A stretch of 64,000 nt of DNA, from positions 62,001 to 126,000 of the forward strand of contig JAAGZO010000437.1 in the NCBI GenBank assembly GCA_024206195.1. The letters run 5' to 3'. The DNA is from a bacterium (lineage in GTDB: Archaea > Nanoarchaeota > Nanoarchaeia > Woesearchaeales > UBA10216). Below, in pieces: positions 33,488 to 43,019 of this stretch. Both the position numbers and the translations under genes were made by a program. The notes under the pieces are model-generated. The model was not told the origin of the DNA. It worked only from the letters and a program-made list of their open reading frames with translations, and searched no databases. The first letter of the stretch is position 1, and every line of letters starts with the position of its first letter.

Positions 33488-34906
33488 ATGAAACCAGTAC
33501 TTTTGGTCTTTCCAAAGCACAGCCCTTTTCCTCATTCAAGGGGATTCCCGCTTGCGATATATTCCCTAGGGGCATATCTTGAGAAGCATGGATTCAAGGT
33601 GTTGTACTATGATGAACGTGTGCAACCAGAATCTCTTTTAGAATCACATCTTAGACAGAATCCTATTCTTGTTGGAATTTCTACAATGACTTCTTACCAG
33701 ATAACAAAGGCGCTGGGGATTGCAAAAAAGGTAAGGCATTTTGATAAGTCAATACCTCTTGCATGGGGAGGCGTTCATCCAAGCATGCTTCCTTTCCAAA
33801 CAATGGAATCACCTTTTGTTGACTTTGTTATAAACAAGGAAGGCGAACAGACTCTACTTGAGCTTGTTCAGGAGCTTAATTCAGAAAAGCCTGATTATAG
33901 CAAGATTAAGGGTCTTCTATGGAACAATAATGGAAAAACAGTATTCAATGGCGAAAGGAACTTTTTGGATTTTAATAAGCTTCCATCTCCATATGATGCT
34001 GCAAGTGATGCGCTTATCAAGTTTTATATGAAAAAAGAAACAGTCAGGGATGCAATAATATATCAGACCTCCAGGGGATGCCCGCACAGATGCAGGTTTT
34101 GCTATAATCGCTATTTCAACAAGCAGAAATGGAGGTCAAGGAACCTGGAACTCGTTGAAAAAGAGCTGACCAGATTAAGAAACCTTGGAGTAACAAGCAC
34201 ATTCTTTGTTGATGATGATTTAGGACCTAACAAGGAGCATCTTTTGGGTATTGCAAAGATAACCAAGAAGCTCGGAATCTCATGGAGTGCGCCAATAAGG
34301 CTGCAGTATATGACAAAGGATGTTGTGAAGAAACTGGAAGAGGGAAACTGTAAATACCTTTTCTTTGGTGTTGAGTCTGGATCTGATAAAATGTTAAAGA
34401 CTGTTGTTGACAAGGGCGAGACAGTAGCTGAGATGGTTAAGGGGATAGACCTGATTGCTGATTCAAAAATCAAGCCAATGTATTCATTTGTCTTGGGTTT
34501 CCCTGATGAAACACCCGATCATCTTCCAGAGACCTTTAAACTTGTTGATTACATAGTAAAAAAAGACAAGTCTGCTTCAATACAGCTGCAGATATTCAAC
34601 CCATTGCCAGGAACACCTGCTTATGAGACCGCTGTAGAGTATGGTTTTAAGCCTCCAAAAAAACTAGCTGACTGGTCTGATGTTGTCAGTGATGAAGTTC
34701 GCGGTCCTTGGATAAAAAACAAAGCACTGTTAAGAAACCTTTATGTTATCTCTGTGCTTGCATTCAGGAGTGAGGAGCTCTTGGGCAACAAGTTATTTTA
34801 CATTCCTAATAAGATAGCTAAGTGGAGATGGAAGCACAAGTTTTTTGCACTTTGCATTGAAAGGCGCATATATGATTTAATCAAGAAAACACCTTTCCTT
34901 GAATAA
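33488..34906 (+). CDS. Radical SAM protein with N-terminal cobalamin-binding-type domain (3)
   Basis: 472 residues. N-terminal domain FPLAIYSLGAYLEKHGFKVLYYDE, VGISTMTSYQ, LAWGGVHPSMLP, INKEGEQTLLELV; radical SAM core TSRGCPHRCRFCYNRYFN, FVDDDLGPN and FFGVESGSDKMLK; C-terminal Fe-S-free tail without the EPVFDTP signature of proteins 1 and 2. It is most like anaerobic-cyclase/BchE-type members by general pattern, not by a specific motif. Downstream GT-C, methyltransferase and AsnB genes follow closely and may be one operon. Confidence 0.92.
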   Translation: MKPVLLVFPKHSPFPHSRGFPLAIYSLGAYLEKHGFKVLYYDERVQPESLLESHLRQNPILVGISTMTSYQITKALGIAKKVRHFDKSIPLAWGGVHPSMLPFQTMESPFVDFVINKEGEQTLLELVQELNSEKPDYSKIKGLLWNNNGKTVFNGERNFLDFNKLPSPYDAASDALIKFYMKKETVRDAIIYQTSRGCPHRCRFCYNRYFNKQKWRSRNLELVEKELTRLRNLGVTSTFFVDDDLGPNKEHLLGIAKITKKLGISWSAPIRLQYMTKDVVKKLEEGNCKYLFFGVESGSDKMLKTVVDKGETVAEMVKGIDLIADSKIKPMYSFVLGFPDETPDHLPETFKLVDYIVKKDKSASIQLQIFNPLPGTPAYETAVEYGFKPPKKLADWSDVVSDEVRGPWIKNKALLRNLYVISVLAFRSEELLGNKLFYIPNKIAKWRWKHKFFALCIERRIYDLIKKTPFLE

Positions 34907-34907
34907 T

Positions 34908-36452
34908 ATGAAAAACAAAATAATCTACCTGATTGTTGCACTGTTCATAATACAGGTTGCTCTTTATCTCTTCATGATTAAATACAGGTTTGTTGATGCA
35001 AACATTGGTGGGTTCCTTACTGCAATACGGTTGATATCAGAAGGAGGAATCCCCTATATTGATTTTGCATATATGCATATGCCCTTATTTATTTACGGCG
35101 CATTTGCGTGGTCAAAGGTGTTTGGCTTTTCTTTATTCAACTTAAGGTTTTTTTCTGCTTTATTCAGTATTTTGTTAGGACTGGCAATAACGTACTATGC
35201 ATGGAAAAAATCAGATGATAAAAGAATCGCTCTGATTGTTTTCTTCCTTTATGCATTCAGCGGTGCATGGATTTCGTTAACAACAACCTTCCAAACGCAG
35301 CCAATATCCAGCTTTTTTTCATTCCTTGCTTTCCTTTTCATTACAAGGGTTGATCGCAAACAAAGGTTGACTTACATTTTTCTTGCAGGTCTCTGTATAG
35401 GAATCGCTGCAAATGTTCGCTCAGTATTTATTCTAGCGTTCCCAATAATTTTCCTCTACATAATTGCAATTGACTACAAAAAAATAAAGCTTAGTGCAAA
35501 AAGGGTTGCGAGTCTCTTCTGCGGATTTCTCATCCCGTCAATTCCAACATTGTTATTCATCGCAAAGGGAGCTGAACATTTCTTTTACAACACGCTTTTA
35601 TTGCATCAACATGCAACAGCACAACCGCTTGCAAACCTTGGCGGTCCAATAACAACAGCGAGTTTTATTGGCGTTTTTCTTCAAAGGTATAAAGCAGCCT
35701 TTGTTTTCCTTTCAGATCCGCAAACTCTTATTGTTTTTCTGCTGTTTGCAGCCTCGATGATTCTTTTGATACACAGGCTAATGAAAAAAAGGAGCTTTGT
35801 GAATGCAAGGGAGCAGCTGCTCCTTCTTGGTTTGTTGCTTGTGTTATCAATAGCATATTTGCTTCCACGTTATACTTATGTAGAATGGTTCGTACAGATA
35901 ATACCATTCATGATTGTTCTGTCAATACCATTTATTGATAAGATTCTTTCATCTTACAAATTTTCTAAGAAAAATTTTGTGAATATAATAATCATAGTTT
36001 CCCTGCTTTTTTATTTTGCTGTAGGGCCTCCTTACTATATATTCAAAAATGTTAATGAGATTGGCGGGCTGGAACCTGAATTTGGAGTTAGCAATGTACA
36101 TGCTGTTGTAAATGAAATAGAATCAATTACATCAGAAGAGGATCTTGTGCTGACCTGGTGGTCAGGTTACACTGCTTTGGCCAACAGACATGTTGTCCAC
36201 GGGCTTGAAGCAGGAATATTTTCGTATACCCCTGCATCCCGCACAGTACTCAACAGGATATCTGACGAAAAAGCAAGAAAGTTTAACATAATTACTGAAG
36301 AAGAAACATTTGATATAATAAATAACAAGAAGGTAAAAGTGATAATAGTTGATTTGACATGTCCAGAGGAGTTTAAGGATGCAATAGAAGCAAACTACAT
36401 TCTTCACAAAGAGATTAGTGAAACAAAAATATTTGTGAGTGAAGAAAGATGA
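34908..36452 (+). CDS. PMT/ArnT-like GT-C membrane glycosyltransferase
   Basis: 514 residues, about 10-11 membrane helices. The first outer loop has FVDANIGGFLTAIRLISEGGIPYIDFAYMHMPL, the pattern of dolichol-phosphate-mannose mannosyltransferases and ArnT-like proteins (Asp after helix 1, then YxD...HxP). The start at 34908 follows the upstream stop after one base (TAATATG); a TTG at 34899 is less likely. It probably transfers a sugar from a lipid-phosphate donor outside the membrane. Confidence 0.87.
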   Translation: MKNKIIYLIVALFIIQVALYLFMIKYRFVDANIGGFLTAIRLISEGGIPYIDFAYMHMPLFIYGAFAWSKVFGFSLFNLRFFSALFSILLGLAITYYAWKKSDDKRIALIVFFLYAFSGAWISLTTTFQTQPISSFFSFLAFLFITRVDRKQRLTYIFLAGLCIGIAANVRSVFILAFPIIFLYIIAIDYKKIKLSAKRVASLFCGFLIPSIPTLLFIAKGAEHFFYNTLLLHQHATAQPLANLGGPITTASFIGVFLQRYKAAFVFLSDPQTLIVFLLFAASMILLIHRLMKKRSFVNAREQLLLLGLLLVLSIAYLLPRYTYVEWFVQIIPFMIVLSIPFIDKILSSYKFSKKNFVNIIIIVSLLFYFAVGPPYYIFKNVNEIGGLEPEFGVSNVHAVVNEIESITSEEDLVLTWWSGYTALANRHVVHGLEAGIFSYTPASRTVLNRISDEKARKFNIITEEETFDIINNKKVKVIIVDLTCPEEFKDAIEANYILHKEISETKIFVSEER

Positions 36453-37072
36453 AGGATTATGTTGAAGATAGAGTAAAGATGGATGAGCTTCTTACTCACA
36501 GAAATCCTTTAGTAAGAATTGTCGAGAAAAACAGGCGCAAAACACTATTTTCTTTGATTAGGACTGCCGGTGTGGTTGCAGATATCGGTTGTCAACATGG
36601 TCAGTTGGCAGCATTGGTCGCTCCAAGAGCCAGGAAGGTCTATTGTATTGATATTGATGATAAGAATTTTGCATTTGCAAAAAAGCGTCTTTCACGTTTT
36701 GACAACATTGAATTTATCGTTTCAGATGTAAGGAAAATTAACCTTCCATCAGATTCTGTTGATGTTTCACTTGCTGCATGTGTTATTGAGCACATACCAA
36801 ATTTAGACGATGCATTGGATGAGCTATTAAGGATAACCAAGCCGGGCGGTAGAGTAGTAATCAATGTTCCTAACGAAAAGTGGATCCTTCTTGCTAAGCG
36901 CTTAACACCAAGGTTTTTTCTAGGAAGATTAAAGAGGGGAAGGACGCCTGAACACTTTCACATCTTTAACAAAAAGCTTCTCAAAAAAGTGCTTAAAGGG
37001 AAAAACGTTGTCAAAATATCTTATGATTTTCCTTTTTGTTTCAACATCTTCGCAGTCATTCAAAAAAAATAA
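36449..37072 (+). CDS. SAM-dependent methyltransferase (class I)
   Basis: 207 residues: VADIGCQHGQLAALVA (motif I), VYCIDIDDKNFAFAKKRL (motif II acidic residue), VDVSLAACVIEHIPNLDDALDELLRITKPGGRVVINVPNE, the Methyltransf_11 pattern. ATGA overlap with the GT-C gene. Likely modifies a sugar or capping residue of the glycan; the target is unknown. Confidence 0.9.
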   Translation: MKDYVEDRVKMDELLTHRNPLVRIVEKNRRKTLFSLIRTAGVVADIGCQHGQLAALVAPRARKVYCIDIDDKNFAFAKKRLSRFDNIEFIVSDVRKINLPSDSVDVSLAACVIEHIPNLDDALDELLRITKPGGRVVINVPNEKWILLAKRLTPRFFLGRLKRGRTPEHFHIFNKKLLKKVLKGKNVVKISYDFPFCFNIFAVIQKK

Positions 37073-37077
37073 GTACC

Positions 37078-38919
37078 ATGTGCGGAATAACAGGTATTGC
37101 CGGAAAGGAAGATAAAGCTCTTCTTAAGAGAATGACTGCTAAGATTAAGCACCGCGGTCCTGATGAGCAAGGATTCTTCTATGGAAACAAAATTTGCATG
37201 AGCAATGTCAGGTTAAGCATAATTGATTTGAAGACAGGGAAGCAGCCAATATACAATGAAGACAAGTCACTTGTAATTGTTTACAATGGTGAAATCTACA
37301 ACTACAAAGAGCTGAGAAAAGATCTTGAAAAGAAGCACAAATTCTCCACAAAATCCGATACAGAGGTAATCATACACGCATACGAGGAGTACGGCCCGGA
37401 ATGTGTTAAACTGTTCAATGGAATGTTCGCATTTGCTATTTGGGACAAGAAAAAGAATCAATTGTTCCTTGCGAGAGATAGATTGGGAATAAAGCCCCTC
37501 TATTATTACACAGACAGCTCAAAGCTGATCTTTGCATCAGAAATCAAGGCAATACTTGAGGACAGTACAATCAAGAGAAAATTGAACGAAGAAGCATTGA
37601 TTGACTATCTAACATTCCAGAACATACTTGACAATAAAACATTCTTCCGTGGAATAGACATCCTGCGTCCTGGCCACTACATCATCTACAAGAACAAGAA
37701 ACTGGATGTAACAAAATACTGGGAAGCAAGTTACAAGAAAAAGAAGCAAAAGCCAAAAGAGTACATAAGAGACTTTCAGAAAGTATTCCATGACTCTGTT
37801 AAGAGGCACATGATTAGTGATGTTCCTGTTGGAAGCTATCTTAGTGGTGGTATTGACAGCTCATCTGTTGCAACAGTTGCTTCAAAGCTAAACAATAGAT
37901 TAAGAACATTCACCGGAAGATTCGATGAAAAGGGCTATGATGAAAGCATTTGTTCGAGGGTTGTAGCCAAAAAAATAGATGCCCGGCCTTATACCATAAC
38001 AATGAAGCCCAAGGATTTCCTTGAAAGTATAGAGAAAATAGTATATCATCTTGATGAGCCAAAGCTCGCACTGAATAATTTTGCACAATTTCACACAGCA
38101 AAGCTTGTTTCAAAGCACGTGAAGGTTGTCCTTACTGGTCACGGAGGAGACGAGCTCTTCGCTGGCTATCCTGTTTTCAAGGCAATATATCACAAAAATG
38201 CTATGAAAAGAAACCCGCTCAATGTTCCCAAGGCATTGGCTGCTTTCAAGTTCAGTGAACTCCCGCGTTCATTATACTTCCTTTTCTTTCCATTGATTTC
38301 CCCTGAGGTAAACTCAAATCTCTTTATTATATTTGACCAAAGGGAGAGAAAAAAATTGTTTACAAAGCAGTTCTATAATAAAGTCAAAAATTACAGGCCA
38401 CTCTCAGTAGTCAACAACATGTTGAAAGGAAAAAACCTGAATAATGTTGACAAGGCACAGTACATGTACTTATCAACATACCTTTCCTCACTTCTTGTTG
38501 TTGAGGATAAGCTTGGAATGGCTCATTCAATTGAATCAAGAACACCAATACTCGACAATGAGCTTGTTGATTTTGCTCTGTCAGTTCCAATGAAAGACAA
38601 GCTCTACAGGAATGAGCTTAAGCACATACCAAAGACTGCAATGAAGCATGAATTGCCTGAAATTCTTTACAAGCAGTCAAAAAAAGGCTTCCCAACACCG
38701 CTTTCATTATGGTTCAGGAAAGAGCTGAAGCCATTTGTCTATGAAACACTCCTTGGAGAAAGAGCAGTAAAGCGGGGAATCTTTAATCCAAAATATGTTA
38801 AAAGAATCCTTGACAAGCACTGCAGTTCAAAAACAGATAACACATTTGATCTGGTTAATGCAAACAAAATCTGGAGCTTGATTCTGATAGAATTGTGGTT
38901 CAGAATTTATATCGATTAG
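37078..38919 (+). CDS. asnB: Asparagine-synthetase-type glutamine amidotransferase
   Basis: 613 residues. Cys2 after the removed Met is the class II glutaminase nucleophile (MCGITGIAG), with RGPDEQGFF, YNGEIYNYKELR and KSDTEVIIHAYEEYG completing the glutaminase site. The synthetase domain has SYLSGGIDSSSVAT (PP-loop), GHGGDELFAGYP and the ESRTPILDNELVDFA segment. The start at 37078 was chosen because the nucleophile must be residue 2. It is either ordinary asparagine synthetase or, from context, an amidotransferase that amidates a uronic acid in the glycan. Sequence cannot separate the two. Confidence 0.93.
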   Translation: MCGITGIAGKEDKALLKRMTAKIKHRGPDEQGFFYGNKICMSNVRLSIIDLKTGKQPIYNEDKSLVIVYNGEIYNYKELRKDLEKKHKFSTKSDTEVIIHAYEEYGPECVKLFNGMFAFAIWDKKKNQLFLARDRLGIKPLYYYTDSSKLIFASEIKAILEDSTIKRKLNEEALIDYLTFQNILDNKTFFRGIDILRPGHYIIYKNKKLDVTKYWEASYKKKKQKPKEYIRDFQKVFHDSVKRHMISDVPVGSYLSGGIDSSSVATVASKLNNRLRTFTGRFDEKGYDESICSRVVAKKIDARPYTITMKPKDFLESIEKIVYHLDEPKLALNNFAQFHTAKLVSKHVKVVLTGHGGDELFAGYPVFKAIYHKNAMKRNPLNVPKALAAFKFSELPRSLYFLFFPLISPEVNSNLFIIFDQRERKKLFTKQFYNKVKNYRPLSVVNNMLKGKNLNNVDKAQYMYLSTYLSSLLVVEDKLGMAHSIESRTPILDNELVDFALSVPMKDKLYRNELKHIPKTAMKHELPEILYKQSKKGFPTPLSLWFRKELKPFVYETLLGERAVKRGIFNPKYVKRILDKHCSSKTDNTFDLVNANKIWSLILIELWFRIYID

Positions 38920-39807
38920 CTATTTTCTGTCAATCTTTTCTTTTATCGATACAAGTATCTCTGCTAAGAAGCCCATTCCAAAGAACTGGACACCAAGAAC
39001 AACCAGAAGAATAACCAGTGCAATGATATTTGTGTTTATTTCAGCTCCTGGTATAAGAAATTTTCTAACTTCCCAGAGCCCGATTAAAACACCAATGAGC
39101 ATTGAGAATATTCCTGTTATTCCAAAAATAAGCATCGGTCTCTTGAGGAATGACAAATTAAACTTTACTACGAGCATGTCAAGCAGCCCTATTAAAATCC
39201 TCATTAGGCCATACTTTGATTTTCCGAATTTTCTGGTGTATGCTCTTACCTTTACCTCGCCGACCTTGTAGCCCTTTGCGTGTGCAAATATCGCGATATA
39301 TCTGTGCCAGTCTGATCTCAGCTCCAGGTCAGGTATCATTTCCCTTTTGAAGGCCTTTATCCAGTTAAGGTCATGTATCTTTATTCCAAAGAGAAGTTTT
39401 GATAAAATATTGTATATCTTGCTTGCAATCTTTCTTTTTTTTCTTCCCTGTCTCCATCCAACAACCATGTCAAATCTCTGCATCCCGCCAAGAAGTCTTG
39501 GTATGTCTTCTTCAGGGTCTGATTCCATATCAGCTTCCATGAATACAATTATTTTTCCTGTTGAAATCTTTAAGCCGCTAAGTAGTGCCTCTGTCTTTCC
39601 AAGGTTTTTCCTGTGGTGGCAAACCTTTAGCTCAGAATATTTTTCAAGAAGTCTTTCAGTTACCTCTTTTGTTCTGTCTGTTGAACCATCATCTATAACT
39701 ATAATTTCTCCTTTCAGCTTCTTTAGCGCATTGCTTGATCTGCTAACTACTGCAAAAAGTGTTTCAGCTTCATTATATGCAGGTATTATTACAGATACTT
39801 CTTTCAT
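38920..39807 (-). CDS. Family 2 glycosyltransferase with two C-terminal membrane helices
   Basis: 295 residues: SVIIPAYNEAETLFAVV, EIIVIDDGSTDRT, a metal-binding VFMEADMESDPEED (EAD variant of the usual DAD), KAFKREMIPDLEL, and two helices near the C-terminus (about 215-280). Resembles dolichol-phosphate-sugar synthases. Single gene with a TATA at 39832-39842, convergent with asnB. Confidence 0.9.
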   Translation of the reverse strand: MKEVSVIIPAYNEAETLFAVVSRSSNALKKLKGEIIVIDDGSTDRTKEVTERLLEKYSELKVCHHRKNLGKTEALLSGLKISTGKIIVFMEADMESDPEEDIPRLLGGMQRFDMVVGWRQGRKKRKIASKIYNILSKLLFGIKIHDLNWIKAFKREMIPDLELRSDWHRYIAIFAHAKGYKVGEVKVRAYTRKFGKSKYGLMRILIGLLDMLVVKFNLSFLKRPMLIFGITGIFSMLIGVLIGLWEVRKFLIPGAEINTNIIALVILLVVLGVQFFGMGFLAEILVSIKEKIDRK

Positions 39808-39831
39808 TTAGTAAACTGAGGATTTACCATG

Positions 39832-39842
39832 CTATATAAATA
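39832..39842 (-). promoter_or_regulatory. TATA box for the GT2 gene at 39807
   Basis: ATTTATATAG on the minus strand, about 29 bp before the ATG; leaderless. Confidence 0.5.
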
Positions 39843-39860
39843 TTATGCACACAGAATCAA

Positions 39861-40952
39861 TTATTTTATTGCAAACCCTCTCCAGGAGTTTCTATTCCGC
39901 CAGCTCACATTAATCTTCTTTAGTTTTGCGTTGACAAACCAGCTAGCGAACTCTTTCTTAGTGTAATAGAAGGATGTCGGAGCCATTAACTGGTCATAGA
40001 GCGTAAGGTAATTAACTTTGAAATTCATTTTAGAAAGATAATAAAAGAAATAATTCTGTGGTAGAATCCATGCTATTTTACGGGTAACCCTGCTTCTATT
40101 CATTGGTCCGTAAATCAATTTTATTATCGGATACAAAAGAGTGATGATGGTGAAGGATATGAGTTCAATAGCCTTGTAAGGAAGTTTCGAAATAAAATGT
40201 TTTCTTATTGGATCCATGATTTTTAGCAAATAATTGCCTTCTTTTCCATAAACCCATGCAGATATTGTACCCCCTTTTTTAAGGAAAGGTAACAATGACC
40301 TGAAACCCTTTTCAGGATCAGGTAGGTGATGCAAAACCGCGACCGAGAAAACATAATCAAACATTTGTTTCTTGAAAGGAAGCTTATATATGTCTGCCTG
40401 TATTACATGAGCTTTTGGTAATCCCTTTGTTTTATCATATGCAACATCAACTGCATCTGATAAGTCAACGCCTATAATTTCTGCGCCAAAGTCTGCTGAG
40501 TAGTATGTGTGCCTTCCTGTTCCACAGCCGCCCTCAAGTACAAGTTTTCCCTTGAAAAAGTCAGGTTTAATAGGATGTATCAGGTCCAAGAACTGGTCCA
40601 GATATTCTCTGTACCTTACTGAAAATTTTTTCTTTTTCCATTCGTATCCAAACGCTTTAAGCGTTCTTCTTTTTTCCTTGACTATCTTCTGGCTTTCTTT
40701 TCCTTCGCCTGTCTGAGCACCCAGCTGTTCTTGATATTTTGAATAGAATTTTGGATATGTAGATCTCACTGAATCCATTCTTAGTGAATCAGGTAACATT
40801 CGCGGAACTCCTCGGACGATTGGATAACATCTGCCGCAATTACACTTTAGAACACCTTCAAATATCTCTTTTCCTTCTGAGACAAAGGTTTCACATTTTA
40901 GTTTCCCAGAACAATAAGGGCACACTATAAAATTCAATAGTCTCTGTTTCAT
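39861..40952 (-). CDS. Methyltransferase with N-terminal Trm112-like zinc ribbon
   Basis: 363 residues. The first 55 residues form a zinc ribbon (CPYCSGKLKC...LKCNCGRCYPIVRGVPRML), as in Trm112p-like proteins. The SAM domain starts about residue 125 with VLEGGCGTGRHTYYSADFGAEIIGVDLSD and FDYVFSVAVLHHLPDPEKGFRSLLPFLKKGG. The C-terminal third contains a hydrophobic stretch (about 235-260) that may touch the membrane. This architecture is common for methyltransferases in surface-polysaccharide clusters. Confidence 0.9.
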   Translation of the reverse strand: MKQRLLNFIVCPYCSGKLKCETFVSEGKEIFEGVLKCNCGRCYPIVRGVPRMLPDSLRMDSVRSTYPKFYSKYQEQLGAQTGEGKESQKIVKEKRRTLKAFGYEWKKKKFSVRYREYLDQFLDLIHPIKPDFFKGKLVLEGGCGTGRHTYYSADFGAEIIGVDLSDAVDVAYDKTKGLPKAHVIQADIYKLPFKKQMFDYVFSVAVLHHLPDPEKGFRSLLPFLKKGGTISAWVYGKEGNYLLKIMDPIRKHFISKLPYKAIELISFTIITLLYPIIKLIYGPMNRSRVTRKIAWILPQNYFFYYLSKMNFKVNYLTLYDQLMAPTSFYYTKKEFASWFVNAKLKKINVSWRNRNSWRGFAIK

Positions 40953-40993
40953 TTGTTTTCAGGAAAATTTAGTGGCTATAAAAAGTTTTTTGT

Positions 40994-41962
40994 TTATTGC
41001 GTTTTTCTAAGCAGAATGTAGTCAGCTGCACCAAAAACAGCTCCAATCCCAATAGGTAATGTTAGGAAATAGCATATTGCAATGCATGAAATCATGAAAA
41101 AGAAACCGCCTTCTTTCATGAAGAAAACAAAATATCCCATATATCCAATGAGGAATACGATGAATGAAAGCAGTGCAACATAGAAAAACAATGGGAAAAT
41201 GAATCCAAGGACTAAAAACCCGGCACTTGCCAGGCCTGCCATGTTTGCAATTCCAACCTCAGGTGTTGTAAGTGCGCTTTCAAACTTCTTTCGCTCCAAA
41301 AAGAGCTTTATCCACATGAATGACCTCTTGTAAAAGTTCTTTCTGAGTGATTTAAGGCTTGGTGAATGATGTATTACCTGCACCTTTTTGTTGAGTATGC
41401 TCTTGTGTTTCTGTACAAGCCTGTGTGCAAATTCCTCATTTTCTGTGTCTGCTCCCTTATAATTTGTATTGAAACCGCCCAGCTTAAGGAAAACATCCCG
41501 TTTTATTCCTGCACACGCTGCCTCGAAAAGATCATATGTTCCTTTTTTTGCGATAAGTCTTGAGTAATATTTCATCAATGCATAATAGTCCTGTACAACA
41601 CCCCGTTCTGCAGGGTACTTTGCATACATTCCTGACACAGCATCAACCCCTTTTTTGAAGCTCTTAACAAGCTCTGATACAGTGTTCTTGAAGATGATAG
41701 TATCTGAGTCAAGAAAGAAGATTATCTTCCCTTTTGCATTCTTTGCCCCATAATTACGGGCAGTAGCTGGCCCGCTGTTCTTCTTCAGCTTGAAATAGCG
41801 GCATTTGTACCTTTTCACAATAGATGCAGAATCATCATTAGAACAATCATCAACAGCAATCACTTCAAAGTCCTTGTAGTCTGACCTGTATATTGAATCC
41901 AGGCATTTGCCTATAGTCTTTCCGCTGTTGTAAAAAGGAATAATAATTGATACATTAACCAT
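40994..41962 (-). CDS. Family 2 glycosyltransferase with C-terminal membrane helices
   Basis: 322 residues from the ATG at 41962 (MVNVSIIIPFYNSG). GT-A motifs EVIAVDDCSNDDSA, KIIFFLDSDTIIFKN (metal-binding DSD, about 92-94), FEAACAGIKRDVFLKLGGFN and ADTENEEFAHRLV, then two or three C-terminal membrane helices. The longer frame from 42043 was rejected: it begins upstream of the likely TATA (42018-42027) and has an atypical N-terminus. Divergent from the epimerase gene. Confidence 0.9.
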   Translation of the reverse strand: MVNVSIIIPFYNSGKTIGKCLDSIYRSDYKDFEVIAVDDCSNDDSASIVKRYKCRYFKLKKNSGPATARNYGAKNAKGKIIFFLDSDTIIFKNTVSELVKSFKKGVDAVSGMYAKYPAERGVVQDYYALMKYYSRLIAKKGTYDLFEAACAGIKRDVFLKLGGFNTNYKGADTENEEFAHRLVQKHKSILNKKVQVIHHSPSLKSLRKNFYKRSFMWIKLFLERKKFESALTTPEVGIANMAGLASAGFLVLGFIFPLFFYVALLSFIVFLIGYMGYFVFFMKEGGFFFMISCIAICYFLTLPIGIGAVFGAADYILLRKTQ

Positions 41963-42017
41963 GCATCCAGGGGTTCCTGCAGGCTTTTTAATCTTTGTGG
42001 TGCATATCACTCGAAAA

Positions 42018-42027
42018 GTTTTTAAAG
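42018..42027. promoter_or_regulatory. Shared TATA-like element, GT2 (minus) and sugar epimerase (plus)
   Basis: GTTTTTAAAG lies about 29 bp before the epimerase ATG at 42051 (leaderless) and, read on the other strand as CTTTAAAAAC, ahead of the GT2 gene. Confidence 0.4.
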
Positions 42028-42050
42028 AGCAATTCAGTTGCATTTACATT

Positions 42051-43019
42051 ATGAATGTGGTTGTTACGGGGGGAGCTGGTTTTATAGGCAGCACTGTTTG
42101 TGAGGCACTTCTAGCCAGAGGGGATTCTGTTATTTGTATTGATAATTTCAATGATTATTACAATCCTGAGGCAAAGGAAGAACACATCAAAGAGATGCAA
42201 AAAAACCCTGATTTCAAGCTCTACAGGACAGATATCTGTGATTCTGCTGCAATGGAGAAGCTCTTCAGCGAAAACAAGATAGACAAGATCATCCACCTTG
42301 CTGCAAGAGCGGGTGTTAGGGCATCATTAGAAAACCCTTTGCTTTACGAAGAAGTAAACCTTAAAGGAACACTCATTATACTTGAATTAGCAAGAAAGAA
42401 CAGCATAAAGAACATCATTTTCGGTTCTTCATCAAGCATATATGGCAACAATGAGAAGGTTCCTTTCTCAGAAGAGGACCGTGTTGATAATCCAATTAGC
42501 CCTTACGCTGCAACAAAGCGTGCTGCAGAGCTAATGTGCTTTGCATATCACAATCTTTACAAGATGAACATCACCTGTTTGAGATTCTTCACTGTTTATG
42601 GCCCTCGAGGCAGGCCTGACATGGCTATTCACAAGTTCACACGATTTATAGAAGAGGAAAAAGATATTGAGCTGTACGGCAGCGGAACAAGCCGCGATTA
42701 CACATTCATCTCTGATATTGTAGCAGGAATACTTGCTGCTCTTGACAAAGAACTTGAGTTTGAAATAATCAACCTTGGCGATTCAAATCCTGTTGAACTC
42801 AACTATCTTGTTGAGCTTATCGAGTCTGCTGTTGGAAAAAAGGCAAAAATAAAAAAATCAGGGATGCAGATGGGTGATGTAAACAAGACATACGCTAACA
42901 TTTCCAAGGCAAAGAAGCTTCTTGGTTATGAACCAACAGTTAAGATTGAGGAAGGAATAAAAAAATTCGTTGAGTGGTACAAAAATGAAAGAACTGTCAG
43001 TTATCATACCGGTATTTAA
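42051..43019 (+). CDS. NAD-dependent sugar-nucleotide epimerase/dehydratase (UDP-hexose or UDP-uronate 4-epimerase type)
   Basis: 322 residues, extended SDR: VTGGAGFIGSTV (NAD loop) at the N-terminus, IDNFNDYYNPEAKEEHI, FGSSSSIYG (catalytic Ser region), YAATKRAAE (catalytic Tyr and Lys, about 150-154) and LRFFTVYGPRGRPDMA. The NDYYxxxxK and RPDMA patterns are those of UDP-glucuronate 4-epimerases. The start at 42051 (MNVVVTGGAG) is fixed by the family N-terminus and TATA spacing; a longer frame begins at 41961. Confidence 0.93.
   Translation: MNVVVTGGAGFIGSTVCEALLARGDSVICIDNFNDYYNPEAKEEHIKEMQKNPDFKLYRTDICDSAAMEKLFSENKIDKIIHLAARAGVRASLENPLLYEEVNLKGTLIILELARKNSIKNIIFGSSSSIYGNNEKVPFSEEDRVDNPISPYAATKRAAELMCFAYHNLYKMNITCLRFFTVYGPRGRPDMAIHKFTRFIEEEKDIELYGSGTSRDYTFISDIVAGILAALDKELEFEIINLGDSNPVELNYLVELIESAVGKKAKIKKSGMQMGDVNKTYANISKAKKLLGYEPTVKIEEGIKKFVEWYKNERTVSYHTGI

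Noticed and set aside
41961..42050. N-terminal extension of the sugar epimerase from an ATG at 41961, and the mirror extension of the GT2 gene from 42043
   Set aside because: Both extensions cross the TATA element and lack family similarity; the internal ATGs give canonical N-termini.
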